Shown here: positions 1 to 6,010 of the stretch, in pieces
How positions within the stretch are numbered: the first letter of the stretch is position 1
Layout of the letters: every line of letters starts with the position of its first letter
Source of the DNA: an uncultured Clostridium sp.
GTDB taxonomy: Bacteria > Bacillota > Clostridia > Lachnospirales > Lachnospiraceae
DNA: 12,289 bases
Direction of reading: 5' to 3'
Assembly (NCBI GenBank): GCA_900540335.1
Contig: UQFC01000083.1
Span: forward strand, 1 to 12,289
Notes under the pieces: model-generated
Told to the model about the DNA's origin: nothing
Databases searched by the model: none
What the model saw: the letters and a program-made list of their open reading frames with translations, nothing else
Made by a program: the position numbers and the translations under genes

Positions 1-44
1 ACAGACAGAGTATTTATAGGCAGTTACTCAATTTTCCTCAGCAC

Positions 45-74
45 TTGATTATTAAGCTGTAAATGTGATATGAT
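45..74 (+). promoter_or_regulatory. Candidate sigma-A promoter of rnz
   Basis: TTGATT at 45-50 and TATGAT at 69-74 are separated by 18 bases. TG at 66-67 lies one base before the -10 box, giving an extended -10 (TGnTATGAT). Transcription would begin near 81, leaving a leader of about 70 bases before the rnz start at 150. Sequence match only; no competing better match was seen in 1-149. Confidence 0.6.
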
Positions 75-90
75 TTGGAAAGCTAAATGT

Positions 91-128
91 ATGATGCTCC
101 TGTATAGGATATACAGTGGGAACATCAT
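91..128 (+). promoter_or_regulatory. Leader hairpin upstream of rnz
   Basis: A two-part stem can form in the presumed 5' leader. ATGATG (91-96) pairs with CATCAT (123-128), an internal loop follows, and CTGTAT (100-105) pairs with ATACAG (111-116) around a 5-base loop. It ends 10 bases before the ribosome binding site (GAGG, 139-142). It may be only an mRNA-stabilising structure. No known riboswitch class was recognised, and no terminator-like T run follows. Confidence 0.35.
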
Positions 129-149
129 AGAAGAAAATGAGGAAAAAAT

Positions 150-1061
150 ATGTTAGATATATGTTTACTTGGAACAGGCGGAATGATGCCTCTTCCTTAC
201 CGCTGGCTCACATCCATGATGGCTCGGTGTGCAGGCAGCAATCTTCTTATCGACTGCGGGGAAGGCACCCAGATCGCGTTAAAAGAAAAAGGATGGAGCC
301 CCAAGCCTATTGATGTGATCTGTTTTACCCATTATCATGCAGACCATATCAGCGGTCTTCCCGGGCTTCTTCTGACTATGGGAAATGCAGAACGTACAGA
401 ACCGCTGACATTGATCGGACCAAAGGGATTGGAACGTGTGGTAAATGCATTGTGCATGATCGCACCGGAGCTTCCTTTTGAGCTTAAATTTATCGAACTG
501 ACAGAACAGGAAGAAAGCCTGCAGATCGGTCCTTATGTGATCGATGCATACCGTGTGAACCATAAGGTGATCTGTTACGGATACTCTATCCGCATTCCGC
601 GGAAAGGCCGGTTTGACGTAGAGCGGGCAAAGGAGCAGATGATCCCACAGAAATTCTGGAGTCGTCTCCAGAAGGGAGAATTGATCGAAGCTGATGGACG
701 GACATTTACTCCGGATATGGTATTGGGAGCGGATAGAAGAGGATTAAAGGTTACTTATTGTACAGATACCCGTCCGGTTCCGGCGATCGCACAGCATGCA
801 AAAGATGCAGATCTGTTTATCTGTGAAGGAATGTACGGCGAGGATGGAAAAGAGGCAAAGGCCAGAGAGTATAAGCATATGACCATGTATGAGGCGGCAG
901 CTCTGGCGGATAAGGCGCAGCCGGAGGAAATGTGGCTGACCCATTACAGTCCCTCTCTGACCAGACCGGAGGAGTTTATGGATAAGGTTCGGGGTATTTT
1001 CCCCCGGGCGAAGGCAGCCAGAGACGGCTGGACCAAGGAATTGGTTTTTGATGAGGATTAG
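150..1061 (+). CDS. rnz: Ribonuclease Z (tRNA 3' endonuclease)
   Basis: This is a metallo-beta-lactamase-fold nuclease that trims the 3' trailer of tRNA precursors lacking an encoded CCA; it is cytoplasmic and works as a zinc-dependent dimer. The 303 residues match the short bacterial RNase Z form. The metal-binding signature HYHADH gives H61, H63, D65 and H66; further likely ligands are H138, D206 (CTDTRP) and H265 (LTHYSP), and H243 lies in the conserved HMT motif. The N-terminal strand LLGTGG and the DCGEGT turn (35-40) are typical. The ATG has a GAGG ribosome binding site 7 bases upstream. Isoleucine codons are unlike those of the next gene: 15 ATC, 3 ATT, 1 ATA here, against 2, 16 and 3 in tsaD. 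It has its own candidate promoter. The MBL family is broad, but motif order and length favour RNase Z. Confidence 0.87.
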   Translation: MLDICLLGTGGMMPLPYRWLTSMMARCAGSNLLIDCGEGTQIALKEKGWSPKPIDVICFTHYHADHISGLPGLLLTMGNAERTEPLTLIGPKGLERVVNALCMIAPELPFELKFIELTEQEESLQIGPYVIDAYRVNHKVICYGYSIRIPRKGRFDVERAKEQMIPQKFWSRLQKGELIEADGRTFTPDMVLGADRRGLKVTYCTDTRPVPAIAQHAKDADLFICEGMYGEDGKEAKAREYKHMTMYEAAALADKAQPEEMWLTHYSPSLTRPEEFMDKVRGIFPRAKAARDGWTKELVFDED

Positions 1062-1107
1062 CAGCGATATTCAGATGGATGAGAAAAGAGAACCGGAGAG
1101 AAGAAGG

Positions 1108-2142
1108 ATGGAAGTATCAGAAGAAAAGGATGTGTTGATTCTTGCCATTGAGAGCTCCTGTGATGAGACAGCGGCATCGGTGGTAAAAAACGGAAGGGAA
1201 GTTTTATCAAATGTGATTTCTTCCCAGATTGCCCTTCACACCCAGTTCGGCGGTGTGGTTCCGGAGATTGCATCACGAAAGCATATTGAAAAGATTAATC
1301 AGGTGATAGAGCAGGCTCTTGCAGATGCGGGAGTGACTCTGGAGGATATAACAGCTATCGGTGTCACCTATGGACCGGGGCTGGTAGGAGCGCTTCTGGT
1401 AGGCGTGGCAGAGGCAAAGGCCATTGCCTGGGCGGCAAAGAAGCCGCTGGTAGGCGTACATCATATTGAAGGCCATGTTTCGGCAAACTATATTGAACAT
1501 CCGGATCTGGAGCCGCCTTTTGTGTGTCTGATTGTATCCGGAGGACATACGCATCTGGTGGTGGTGAAGGATTACGGAGAATTTGAAATTCTGGGACGAA
1601 CCAGAGATGATGCAGCAGGCGAAGCCTTTGACAAGGTGGCCAGAGCTGTGGGACTGGGATATCCCGGCGGCCCGAAGGTAGACAAGGCAGCGAAGGATGG
1701 CAATCCCCATGCAGTGGAATTTCCGCGGGCAAAGGTGGAGGGATCTCCCTACGACTTCAGCTTCAGCGGCCTGAAATCAGCGGTGCTGAATTATATTAAT
1801 AAGGCTCATATGACAGGACAGGAGATTCCGGTTGCAGATTTGGCGGCATCTTTCCAGAATGCGGTGGTAGAAGCTCTGGTAAGCCGGGGAGTAGCGGCGG
1901 CAAAGGAGTATGGATATGACAAGCTGGCCATTGCCGGAGGAGTGGCTTCCAACAGCGGACTTCGTACAGCTATGGAAGAGGCCTGCAAAAAAGAGGGAAT
2001 CCGTTTTTACCGTCCGTCACCTATTTTCTGCACAGACAATGCGGCAATGATAGGCGCGGCAGCGTATTACGAATACAAAAAGGGAGTACGCCACGGATGG
2101 GATCTGAATGCGGTTCCCAATCTGAAGCTGGGAGAGCGGTAA
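1108..2142 (+). CDS. tsaD: tRNA N6-adenosine threonylcarbamoyltransferase TsaD
   Basis: TsaD transfers the threonylcarbamoyl group from threonylcarbamoyl-AMP to A37 of ANN-decoding tRNAs (t6A), working with TsaB and TsaE. The 344 residues fit the family (about 335-345). Visible hallmarks are the N-terminal LAIESSCDET (12-21), the iron-site motif HHIEGH with H119 and H123, SGGHTHL (144-150), the nucleotide-site AGGVASN (276-282) and CTDNAAM with metal ligand D310. The start at 1108 was chosen because it gives the normal family length and has GGAG (1094-1097) upstream. The frame is open back to a TTG at 1048 and ATGs at 1051 and 1075; those starts would overlap or abut rnz and add up to 20 unconserved charged residues. 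It is followed closely by ispD, so the two are probably cotranscribed. Confidence 0.95.
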   Translation: MEVSEEKDVLILAIESSCDETAASVVKNGREVLSNVISSQIALHTQFGGVVPEIASRKHIEKINQVIEQALADAGVTLEDITAIGVTYGPGLVGALLVGVAEAKAIAWAAKKPLVGVHHIEGHVSANYIEHPDLEPPFVCLIVSGGHTHLVVVKDYGEFEILGRTRDDAAGEAFDKVARAVGLGYPGGPKVDKAAKDGNPHAVEFPRAKVEGSPYDFSFSGLKSAVLNYINKAHMTGQEIPVADLAASFQNAVVEALVSRGVAAAKEYGYDKLAIAGGVASNSGLRTAMEEACKKEGIRFYRPSPIFCTDNAAMIGAAAYYEYKKGVRHGWDLNAVPNLKLGER

Positions 2143-2165
2143 TCCCGGAAAGGACGGCTGACAGT

Positions 2166-2906
2166 ATGAAAGAGGGGAAAGTCGGAGCTGTGATTCTGGC
2201 AGGCGGCCGGGGCAGCCGGATGCAGAGCCGGATACAGAAGCAGTATATGACTCTGGGGGGCAGGCCCTTGATCTGCTATGCCCTGGAAGCATTTGAAAAC
2301 AGCTGCGCAGATGAAATTGTGCTGGTGACAGGAGCCGGTGAGGAGGAGTATGTCCGCCGGGAGATTCTGGCATCCATGAACCTGAAAAAGCCGGTAACTG
2401 TGACAGCGGGAGGAAAAGAACGGTATCATTCCGTGTATGAAGGCTTAAAGGCGCTGAAGGACTGCGCTTATGTGCTGATCCATGACGGCGCCAGACCGTT
2501 AGTGACAGAAGCGATGATTGAGCGGGCAGCGGCAGGAGCCCGGGAGTTTTCCGCCTGTGTGGCAGCCATGCCGGTGAAGGACACCATTCGTATGGCGGAT
2601 GAGGAAGGCTTTGCAGCAGGAACTCCGGATCGTTCCAGACTGTGGCAGGTTCAGACACCGCAGGCATTTTCCTATGAGCTGGTCAGAGCTGCTTACGATC
2701 AGCTTATGGAATCAGAGACCCTGCAGCAGGGAGTGACTGATGACGCCATGGTAGTGGAGCGGTGCAGGGGAACACAGATCAAAATGATTTTCGGAAGCTA
2801 TGAGAATCTCAAGGTAACAACGCCGGAGGATCTGATTCTGGCAGAGGCTCTTTTAGCAGCCCGCAAATGCGGGGAAAAGGAGAAACAGGACGAGAGAAGT
2901 CTGTGA
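2166..2906 (+). CDS. ispD: 2-C-methyl-D-erythritol 4-phosphate cytidylyltransferase IspD
   Basis: IspD catalyses the third step of the MEP isoprenoid pathway, joining CTP and MEP to give CDP-ME and pyrophosphate, in the cytoplasm. The 246 residues have family length. Seen motifs are the nucleotide-binding loop LAGGRGSRM (11-19), QKQY with K25, IHDGARPLV (105-113), VQTPQAF (162-168), TDDA (191-194) and NLKVTTPEDL (214-223) with K216, matching the catalytic Lys/Arg positions of the family. The start at 2166 is preferred over the upstream open frame from 2097, because the conserved N-terminal strand begins a few residues after this Met and the upstream part overlaps tsaD. A GGAAAGGA purine stretch lies at 2145-2152. 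It sits 23 bp after tsaD and 13 bp before the HPr-like gene, an operon-like arrangement. Confidence 0.94.
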   Translation: MKEGKVGAVILAGGRGSRMQSRIQKQYMTLGGRPLICYALEAFENSCADEIVLVTGAGEEEYVRREILASMNLKKPVTVTAGGKERYHSVYEGLKALKDCAYVLIHDGARPLVTEAMIERAAAGAREFSACVAAMPVKDTIRMADEEGFAAGTPDRSRLWQVQTPQAFSYELVRAAYDQLMESETLQQGVTDDAMVVERCRGTQIKMIFGSYENLKVTTPEDLILAEALLAARKCGEKEKQDERSL

Positions 2907-2919
2907 CGGGGGAGAAGAG

Positions 2920-3177
2920 ATGATACAGTTTAAACACACAATCACGGATCCCAATGGCCTGCATGCCAGAAATGCCCTTTTGCTTTCCAGAGAGATTTCC
3001 GGCTATACCAGTGTCGTGGAGGTTCAGTGCGGATCAAAATGGGCCAGCGGAAGGCAGGTAATGGCCCTGATGGGGCTTGGTGCCCGGTGCGGAGAGGAAG
3101 TTCAGTTTTTTGTAGACGGGCAGGATGAGGCAACTGCTGCTGCAGGAATCCGCAAATTTATTGAAAAGTACCCGTAG
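2920..3177 (+). CDS. HPr-like phosphocarrier, variant with Gln46
   Basis: This 85-residue protein aligns without gaps to HPr, the phosphocarrier that passes phosphate from enzyme I to the sugar-specific EIIA proteins. The active histidine is kept at exactly position 15 with Arg17 (GLHARNA, 13-19), but the usual Pro18 is Asn. At the regulatory Ser46 position, target of HPr kinase in Firmicutes, it has Gln46, while the flanking M48, M51, L53 and G54 match B. subtilis HPr. It should therefore still accept phosphate on His15 but escape HprK control; this is inference. It has a strong ribosome binding site (GGGGGAG, 2908-2914) and follows ispD by 13 bp, away from any enzyme I gene. It may be a paralogue alongside a main ptsH elsewhere, perhaps serving the PTS downstream. 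A Crh-like regulator is less likely because Crh keeps Ser46 and lacks His15. Confidence 0.82.
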   Translation: MIQFKHTITDPNGLHARNALLLSREISGYTSVVEVQCGSKWASGRQVMALMGLGARCGEEVQFFVDGQDEATAAAGIRKFIEKYP

Positions 3178-3233
3178 AATCAGAAGACGGGAAAAGGAAG
3201 AGCAGCAAAAATAAAAAGACAGCAAAAAAGACA

Positions 3234-3268
3234 CAGGCCCGTTTCCTAACTGTTAGGAAGCGGGCCTG
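3234..3268. terminator. Strong hairpin, terminator-like, T-rich flank on the minus strand
   Basis: Arms 3234-3248 and 3254-3268 form a 15-bp GC-rich stem with one G-T wobble around the loop ACTGT. On the + strand it is followed by CTGTATCAATG, with no T run. The plus-strand A-rich flank just before it (3201-3230) reads as T-rich stretches after the hairpin on the minus strand. By sequence it looks more like a factor-independent terminator for minus-strand transcription, though no minus-strand gene follows. It may still end or stabilise the ispD-HPr transcript. Confidence 0.6.
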
Positions 3269-3285
3269 CTGTATCAATGCCAGGC

Positions 3286-3298
3286 TATACGGTATACT
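3286..3298 (+). promoter_or_regulatory. Weak candidate -10 box with overlapping inverted repeat
   Basis: TATACT at 3293-3298 could be the -10 of a promoter for the downstream hydrolase gene. TATAC (3286-3290) and GTATA (3292-3296) form a perfect 11-base inverted repeat over it that could bind a regulator. The base stretch at the -35 distance (TGTATC, 3270-3275) is poor and lies next to the hairpin, so activation or another start site is possible. Confidence 0.3.
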
Positions 3299-3362
3299 TA
3301 ACATAAAACAAAACGTGGCAGTCCGGGGCTGTGACTGCAATTTTTGAAAGGAGAAGGAACCT

Positions 3363-4451
3363 ATGGCAAGACTTGGCATTTCGATTTATCCGGAGCAATC
3401 GGTGTTGGAGGAGGATCTGTCATATATCCGCATGGCAGGAAAATATGGCTATCAGAGAGTTTTCACCTGTCTTCTCAGCGCGGGAGAAAAGACAAAGGAG
3501 GAGCTGACAGAGGAGTTTCGCCTTCGTATTGACGAAGCGCACAGACAGGGAATGGAAGTGATTCTTGACGTAAATCCGGCTGTATTTGCAAAGCTGGGAG
3601 CATCTTATGAAAATCTGGAGGCCTTTGCGGAAATGCATGCAGACGGAATCCGGCTGGACGAGGGATTTGACGGCATGAAAACCAGCCGCTTAAGCTACAA
3701 TCCTCAGGGGTTGAAGGTGGAGCTGAATGCCAGTACGGAGATGGGATATATTGAAGACGTAATGTCTCATTTTCCCGATCGGAAAAAACTGATTACCTGT
3801 CACAATTTTTATCCGCAGAAATATACGGGAATCAGCCTGGAGCATTTTACAAAATGCGGAGAGTATATCCATTCCCATGGACTGAATATTGCAGCCTTTA
3901 TTTCCAGCAATCAGCCGGGGGCTTATGGGCCCTGGCCTGTCAATGAGGGACTTTGCACCCTGGAGATGCACAGAGGACTTCCGGCGGATTTCCAGACCCG
4001 CCATCTGTTTGCCACAGGACTGGCGGATGATGTGATTCTGGCAAATGCCTATGGCTCGGAAGAGGAATTAAAGACCTGCGCATCGGTGAATCCTTCTGTT
4101 CTTACATTTTCCATGATACCGGAGAAGGAATTGACAGAGACAGAGAGGAAGATCCTTTATTTTGAAGAAGGTCATGTGGTTCGCGGGGACATGAGCGAAT
4201 ACATGCTCCGTTCCACCTGGCCGAGAGTTACATTTGCAGGGGAATCCATTCCGGCGGCAAACACCAGGGATATGGTTCGCGGAGACGTGGTGATTCTCAA
4301 TGACGGCTATGGAAGATACAAAGGAGAACTTCACATTGTATTAAAGGATATGCCCAATGACGGAAGGAAGAATGTGATTGGACATTTACCGGGGTATGAA
4401 CAGATACTGCTGCAGTATGCAAAGCCCTGGAAACCGTTTGCATTTCTGTAA
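3363..4451 (+). CDS. DUF871 / MupG-family 6-phospho-glycosidase-like protein
   Basis: The 362 residues match the DUF871 family: an N-terminal TIM barrel (about 1-245) and a C-terminal cyclophilin-like domain (about 250-362). The characterised member is MupG of Staphylococcus aureus, a cytoplasmic hydrolase that splits MurNAc-6-phosphate-GlcNAc during cell-wall recycling. Family-typical stretches are LGISIYPE (4-11), the RVFTCLLSA region (32-40), GIRLDEGFDG (95-104), CHNFYPQKYTG (146-156) and the GLCTLEMHR run (196-204). A purine-rich ribosome binding site (3347-3359) precedes ATG 3363. It opens the catabolic block, 26 bp before a PRD regulator and next to a Lac/Chb PTS, the usual company of this family. 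Without a murQ etherase gene nearby, the substrate may be another 6-phospho-disaccharide rather than MurNAc-6P-GlcNAc; that is inference. Confidence 0.85.
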   Translation: MARLGISIYPEQSVLEEDLSYIRMAGKYGYQRVFTCLLSAGEKTKEELTEEFRLRIDEAHRQGMEVILDVNPAVFAKLGASYENLEAFAEMHADGIRLDEGFDGMKTSRLSYNPQGLKVELNASTEMGYIEDVMSHFPDRKKLITCHNFYPQKYTGISLEHFTKCGEYIHSHGLNIAAFISSNQPGAYGPWPVNEGLCTLEMHRGLPADFQTRHLFATGLADDVILANAYGSEEELKTCASVNPSVLTFSMIPEKELTETERKILYFEEGHVVRGDMSEYMLRSTWPRVTFAGESIPAANTRDMVRGDVVILNDGYGRYKGELHIVLKDMPNDGRKNVIGHLPGYEQILLQYAKPWKPFAFL

Positions 4452-4477
4452 GGCAGGAAGAAACGAAGGAGAATTCT

Positions 4478-5152
4478 ATGCTGAATAAGAGACAGGAACA
4501 GATCCTGGCTGTTTTATCAGAAAAAAATCAGTGGATTACAGGAAAAAGTCTTTCGGCTATGATGAAGGTATCGGATCGGACGATCCGTTCTGATATAGAA
4601 ACCATTAACCGGGAAATAGAAGCTTCTCCCATAGAGTCCAATGTGCGTTTGGGATACAGGATTGCAGGGGCGTATCAGGGGAAAACGGCGGAGCCGGGGC
4701 CTCAGACAGGAACCGCGATTCCCCAGACTCCAGGCGCAAGGTGTGTTTATATTATTCAGAAGCTTCTGTTTGATGCGAAGGAACTGAATATCGTAGATTT
4801 ACAGAATCAGATTTATATCAGTGATTATTCTATTCAGAATGATTTAAAGCGGATCCGGAAAATGATCGAGCCCTATGGGGATTTAAAGCTGGTGAAAAAC
4901 AGGGAGTGCATTTCTCTTCAGGGCAGCGAAATCAGCAAAAGGCGGTTTTACCGGGAGCTTCTGGTGGCAGAGGTTCAGGAAAATTTCCTGAATTTAAACA
5001 GAATGGCTCATCTGTATAAAAATTTTGATCTGATTCAGGTAAAGGATATTTTTGTGGATGTACTGGAGGAATATGATTATTCCATTCATGAGGCGTTGTT
5101 TTCCATGCTGATTCTCCATGCAGGAACCAGTATTGAATATGTTACCGGGTAA
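4478..5152 (+). CDS. Truncated PRD-type PTS regulator (HTH-HTH-partial PRD)
   Basis: The 224 residues match the N-terminal part of LicR/ManR/BglG-like regulators, which run to about 500-680 residues with two HTH domains, two PRDs and EIIB/EIIA-like domains. An HTH_11 winged helix is at about 4-62 (recognition region VSDRTIRSDIETIN), a second HTH at about 90-150 (ISDYSIQNDLKRIRKMI), and the start of PRD1 at about 180-219, with the conserved-type His214 in LILHAGTSIE. A TAA then ends the frame in mid-domain, so most of PRD1, all of PRD2 and the PTS-like C-terminus are absent. It could be a pseudogene or a surviving DNA-binding fragment. An AAGGAG ribosome binding site (4466-4471) precedes ATG 4478. 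The full-length parent would have controlled the adjacent PTS in response to phosphorylation by HPr/EII; the fragment has lost most of that input. Confidence 0.8.
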   Translation: MLNKRQEQILAVLSEKNQWITGKSLSAMMKVSDRTIRSDIETINREIEASPIESNVRLGYRIAGAYQGKTAEPGPQTGTAIPQTPGARCVYIIQKLLFDAKELNIVDLQNQIYISDYSIQNDLKRIRKMIEPYGDLKLVKNRECISLQGSEISKRRFYRELLVAEVQENFLNLNRMAHLYKNFDLIQVKDIFVDVLEEYDYSIHEALFSMLILHAGTSIEYVTG

Positions 5153-5183
5153 GGCTCTGCCAGAGAAAAATCCGGAAAATATC

Positions 5184-5221
5184 AGGAAGCGGTTTCCGTG
5201 CAGAACGGAAATCGCTTTCCT
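5184..5221. promoter_or_regulatory. Long inverted repeat upstream of the PTS genes, candidate operator
   Basis: The arms AGGAAGCGGTTTCCGT (5184-5199) and ACGGAAATCGCTTTCCT (5205-5221) are inverted copies around GCAGA, differing by one G-T wobble and one extra T. The core TTTCCGT-n5-ACGGAAA is perfect. It ends where the -35 region of the TATAAT promoter would start, the usual place for an activator of the LicR/ManR type. As RNA it could also be a hairpin, but no T run follows. Confidence 0.45.
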
Positions 5222-5249
5222 GCAAATTACGGCAGAATACGGATATAAT
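5220..5249 (+). promoter_or_regulatory. Candidate promoter of the PTS genes (perfect -10, weak -35)
   Basis: TATAAT at 5244-5249 is a perfect -10 box. The best -35 at normal spacing is poor (CTGCAA at 5220-5225 with 18 bases, or TGCAAA at 5221-5226 with 17), which suits an activator-dependent promoter. Transcription would begin near 5256, about 55 bases before the EIIA start. Confidence 0.45.
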
Positions 5250-5310
5250 AAAGCCATAAGAAATGAGGCAGAAAAAGCCTGCAGGAAAAACAAGACAAGG
5301 AGGAAACAGA

Positions 5311-5640
5311 ATGGAAGGTTTGGAAATGATATGCTTTCAGATTATTTCCGGTGTGGGAGCAGCCCGCTCCAGCTACATTGAAGCAATCCAGAAAGCAAAG
5401 GCCGGAGATTTTGAGGGGGCTGAGGCATGCATGGAGGCAGGCCAGCAGGAATTCTTAAAAGGCCACGAAGCGCATTTTGAGCTGATTCAGAAGGAGGCCC
5501 AGGGTGTGCAGGTAGGCGGCTCCCTGATTCTGGTACATGCAGAGGATCAGCTGATGAGCGCAGAGGGCTTTAAGATTATTGCAGAGGAAATGATTGCAGC
5601 CTACAAACGGATTGCAGAACTGGAAAAGAAAGTCAACTAA
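5311..5640 (+). CDS. PTS lactose/cellobiose-family EIIA component
   Basis: This small cytoplasmic protein takes phosphate from phospho-HPr and passes it to the EIIB cysteine. The 109 residues match the three-helix PTS_IIA Lac/Chb family, which forms trimers. The phosphorylated histidine is H76 in LILVHAEDQLM (72-82), and D79 matches the metal-binding Asp that packs the trimer core. GHEAHFELIQKEAQ (51-64) is the preceding conserved helix. The start at 5311 was chosen because AAGGAGG (5298-5304) sits at good spacing; the open frame upstream from 5263 adds only basic residues not typical of the family. EIIB and EIIC follow directly (10-33 bp gaps), making a complete sugar-specific EII set from separate polypeptides. 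Enzyme I is not in the window. Confidence 0.93.
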   Translation: MEGLEMICFQIISGVGAARSSYIEAIQKAKAGDFEGAEACMEAGQQEFLKGHEAHFELIQKEAQGVQVGGSLILVHAEDQLMSAEGFKIIAEEMIAAYKRIAELEKKVN

Positions 5641-5656
5641 ACAGGAGGGTATGAAA

Positions 5657-5977
5657 ATGAAAAAAGTATATTTATTCTGCAGCGCAGGAATGTCTACCAG
5701 TATGCTGGCCAGCAAAATGCAGGCAGTTGCCAACAGCCACAATCTGCCGATGGAGGTAGAGGCATTTCCGGACGGAAAAATCGGCCAGATTATTGAGGAG
5801 CGTCACCCGGATGTGATTCTCTTAGGGCCGCAGGTAAAATACCGTTATCAGGAAATCGTGGACAAGTTCGGCTCCACAGGAATTCCGATTCAGGTGATTG
5901 ACCAGTCGGACTACGGAATGATGAATGGTGAAAAGGTATTAAAATCAGCTATTAAGATGATGAAGTCTGCAAAATAG
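5657..5977 (+). CDS. PTS lactose/cellobiose-family EIIB component
   Basis: EIIB carries phosphate on a cysteine between EIIA and the sugar bound by EIIC. The 106 residues have the PTS_IIB Lac/Chb length and its P-loop CSAGMSTSM near the N-terminus, making Cys8 the phospho-acceptor. HPDVILLGPQVKYRY (50-64) and the IDQSDYGMMNG run (81-91) are typical of this family. Two in-frame ATGs exist at 5651 and 5657. The AGGAGGG ribosome binding site (5643-5649) lies only 1 base from the first but 7 from the second, so 5657 is preferred. It follows EIIA by 16 bp and precedes EIIC by 33 bp. No unusual residues were seen at the active site. Confidence 0.93.
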   Translation: MKKVYLFCSAGMSTSMLASKMQAVANSHNLPMEVEAFPDGKIGQIIEERHPDVILLGPQVKYRYQEIVDKFGSTGIPIQVIDQSDYGMMNGEKVLKSAIKMMKSAK

Positions 5978-6010
5978 ACTTTAAAATAAGAAATACAGGG
6001 GGAAAATACG

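Larger units (their letters stand above)
5142..5258 (+). pseudogene. Possible out-of-frame remnant of the PRD regulator
   Basis: In the frame one base ahead of the truncated regulator, this stretch is open and encodes IRKRFPCRTEIAFLQITAEYG at about 5181-5243. Its TEIAFLQI part resembles the FP..EIAYL..H end of PRD domains. This would fit a deletion plus frameshift in the original gene. The resemblance is short and may be chance, and the stretch also contains the inverted repeat at 5184-5221. Confidence 0.25.

Noticed and set aside
1048..1107. N-terminal extension of TsaD from TTG 1048 or ATG 1051
   Set aside because: It would overlap rnz and add about 20 charged residues absent from the family; ATG 1108 gives normal length.
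2017..2667. 216-codon open frame on the minus strand across tsaD/ispD
   Set aside because: Its translation is rich in Pro, Ser, Arg and His, as expected of antisense to GC-rich codons, and it covers motifs of IspD.
5190..5215. Catabolite-responsive element (cre) in the PTS upstream region
   Set aside because: TGCAGAACGG has partial likeness, but spacing does not fit the TGnAAnCGnnnnCA pattern.
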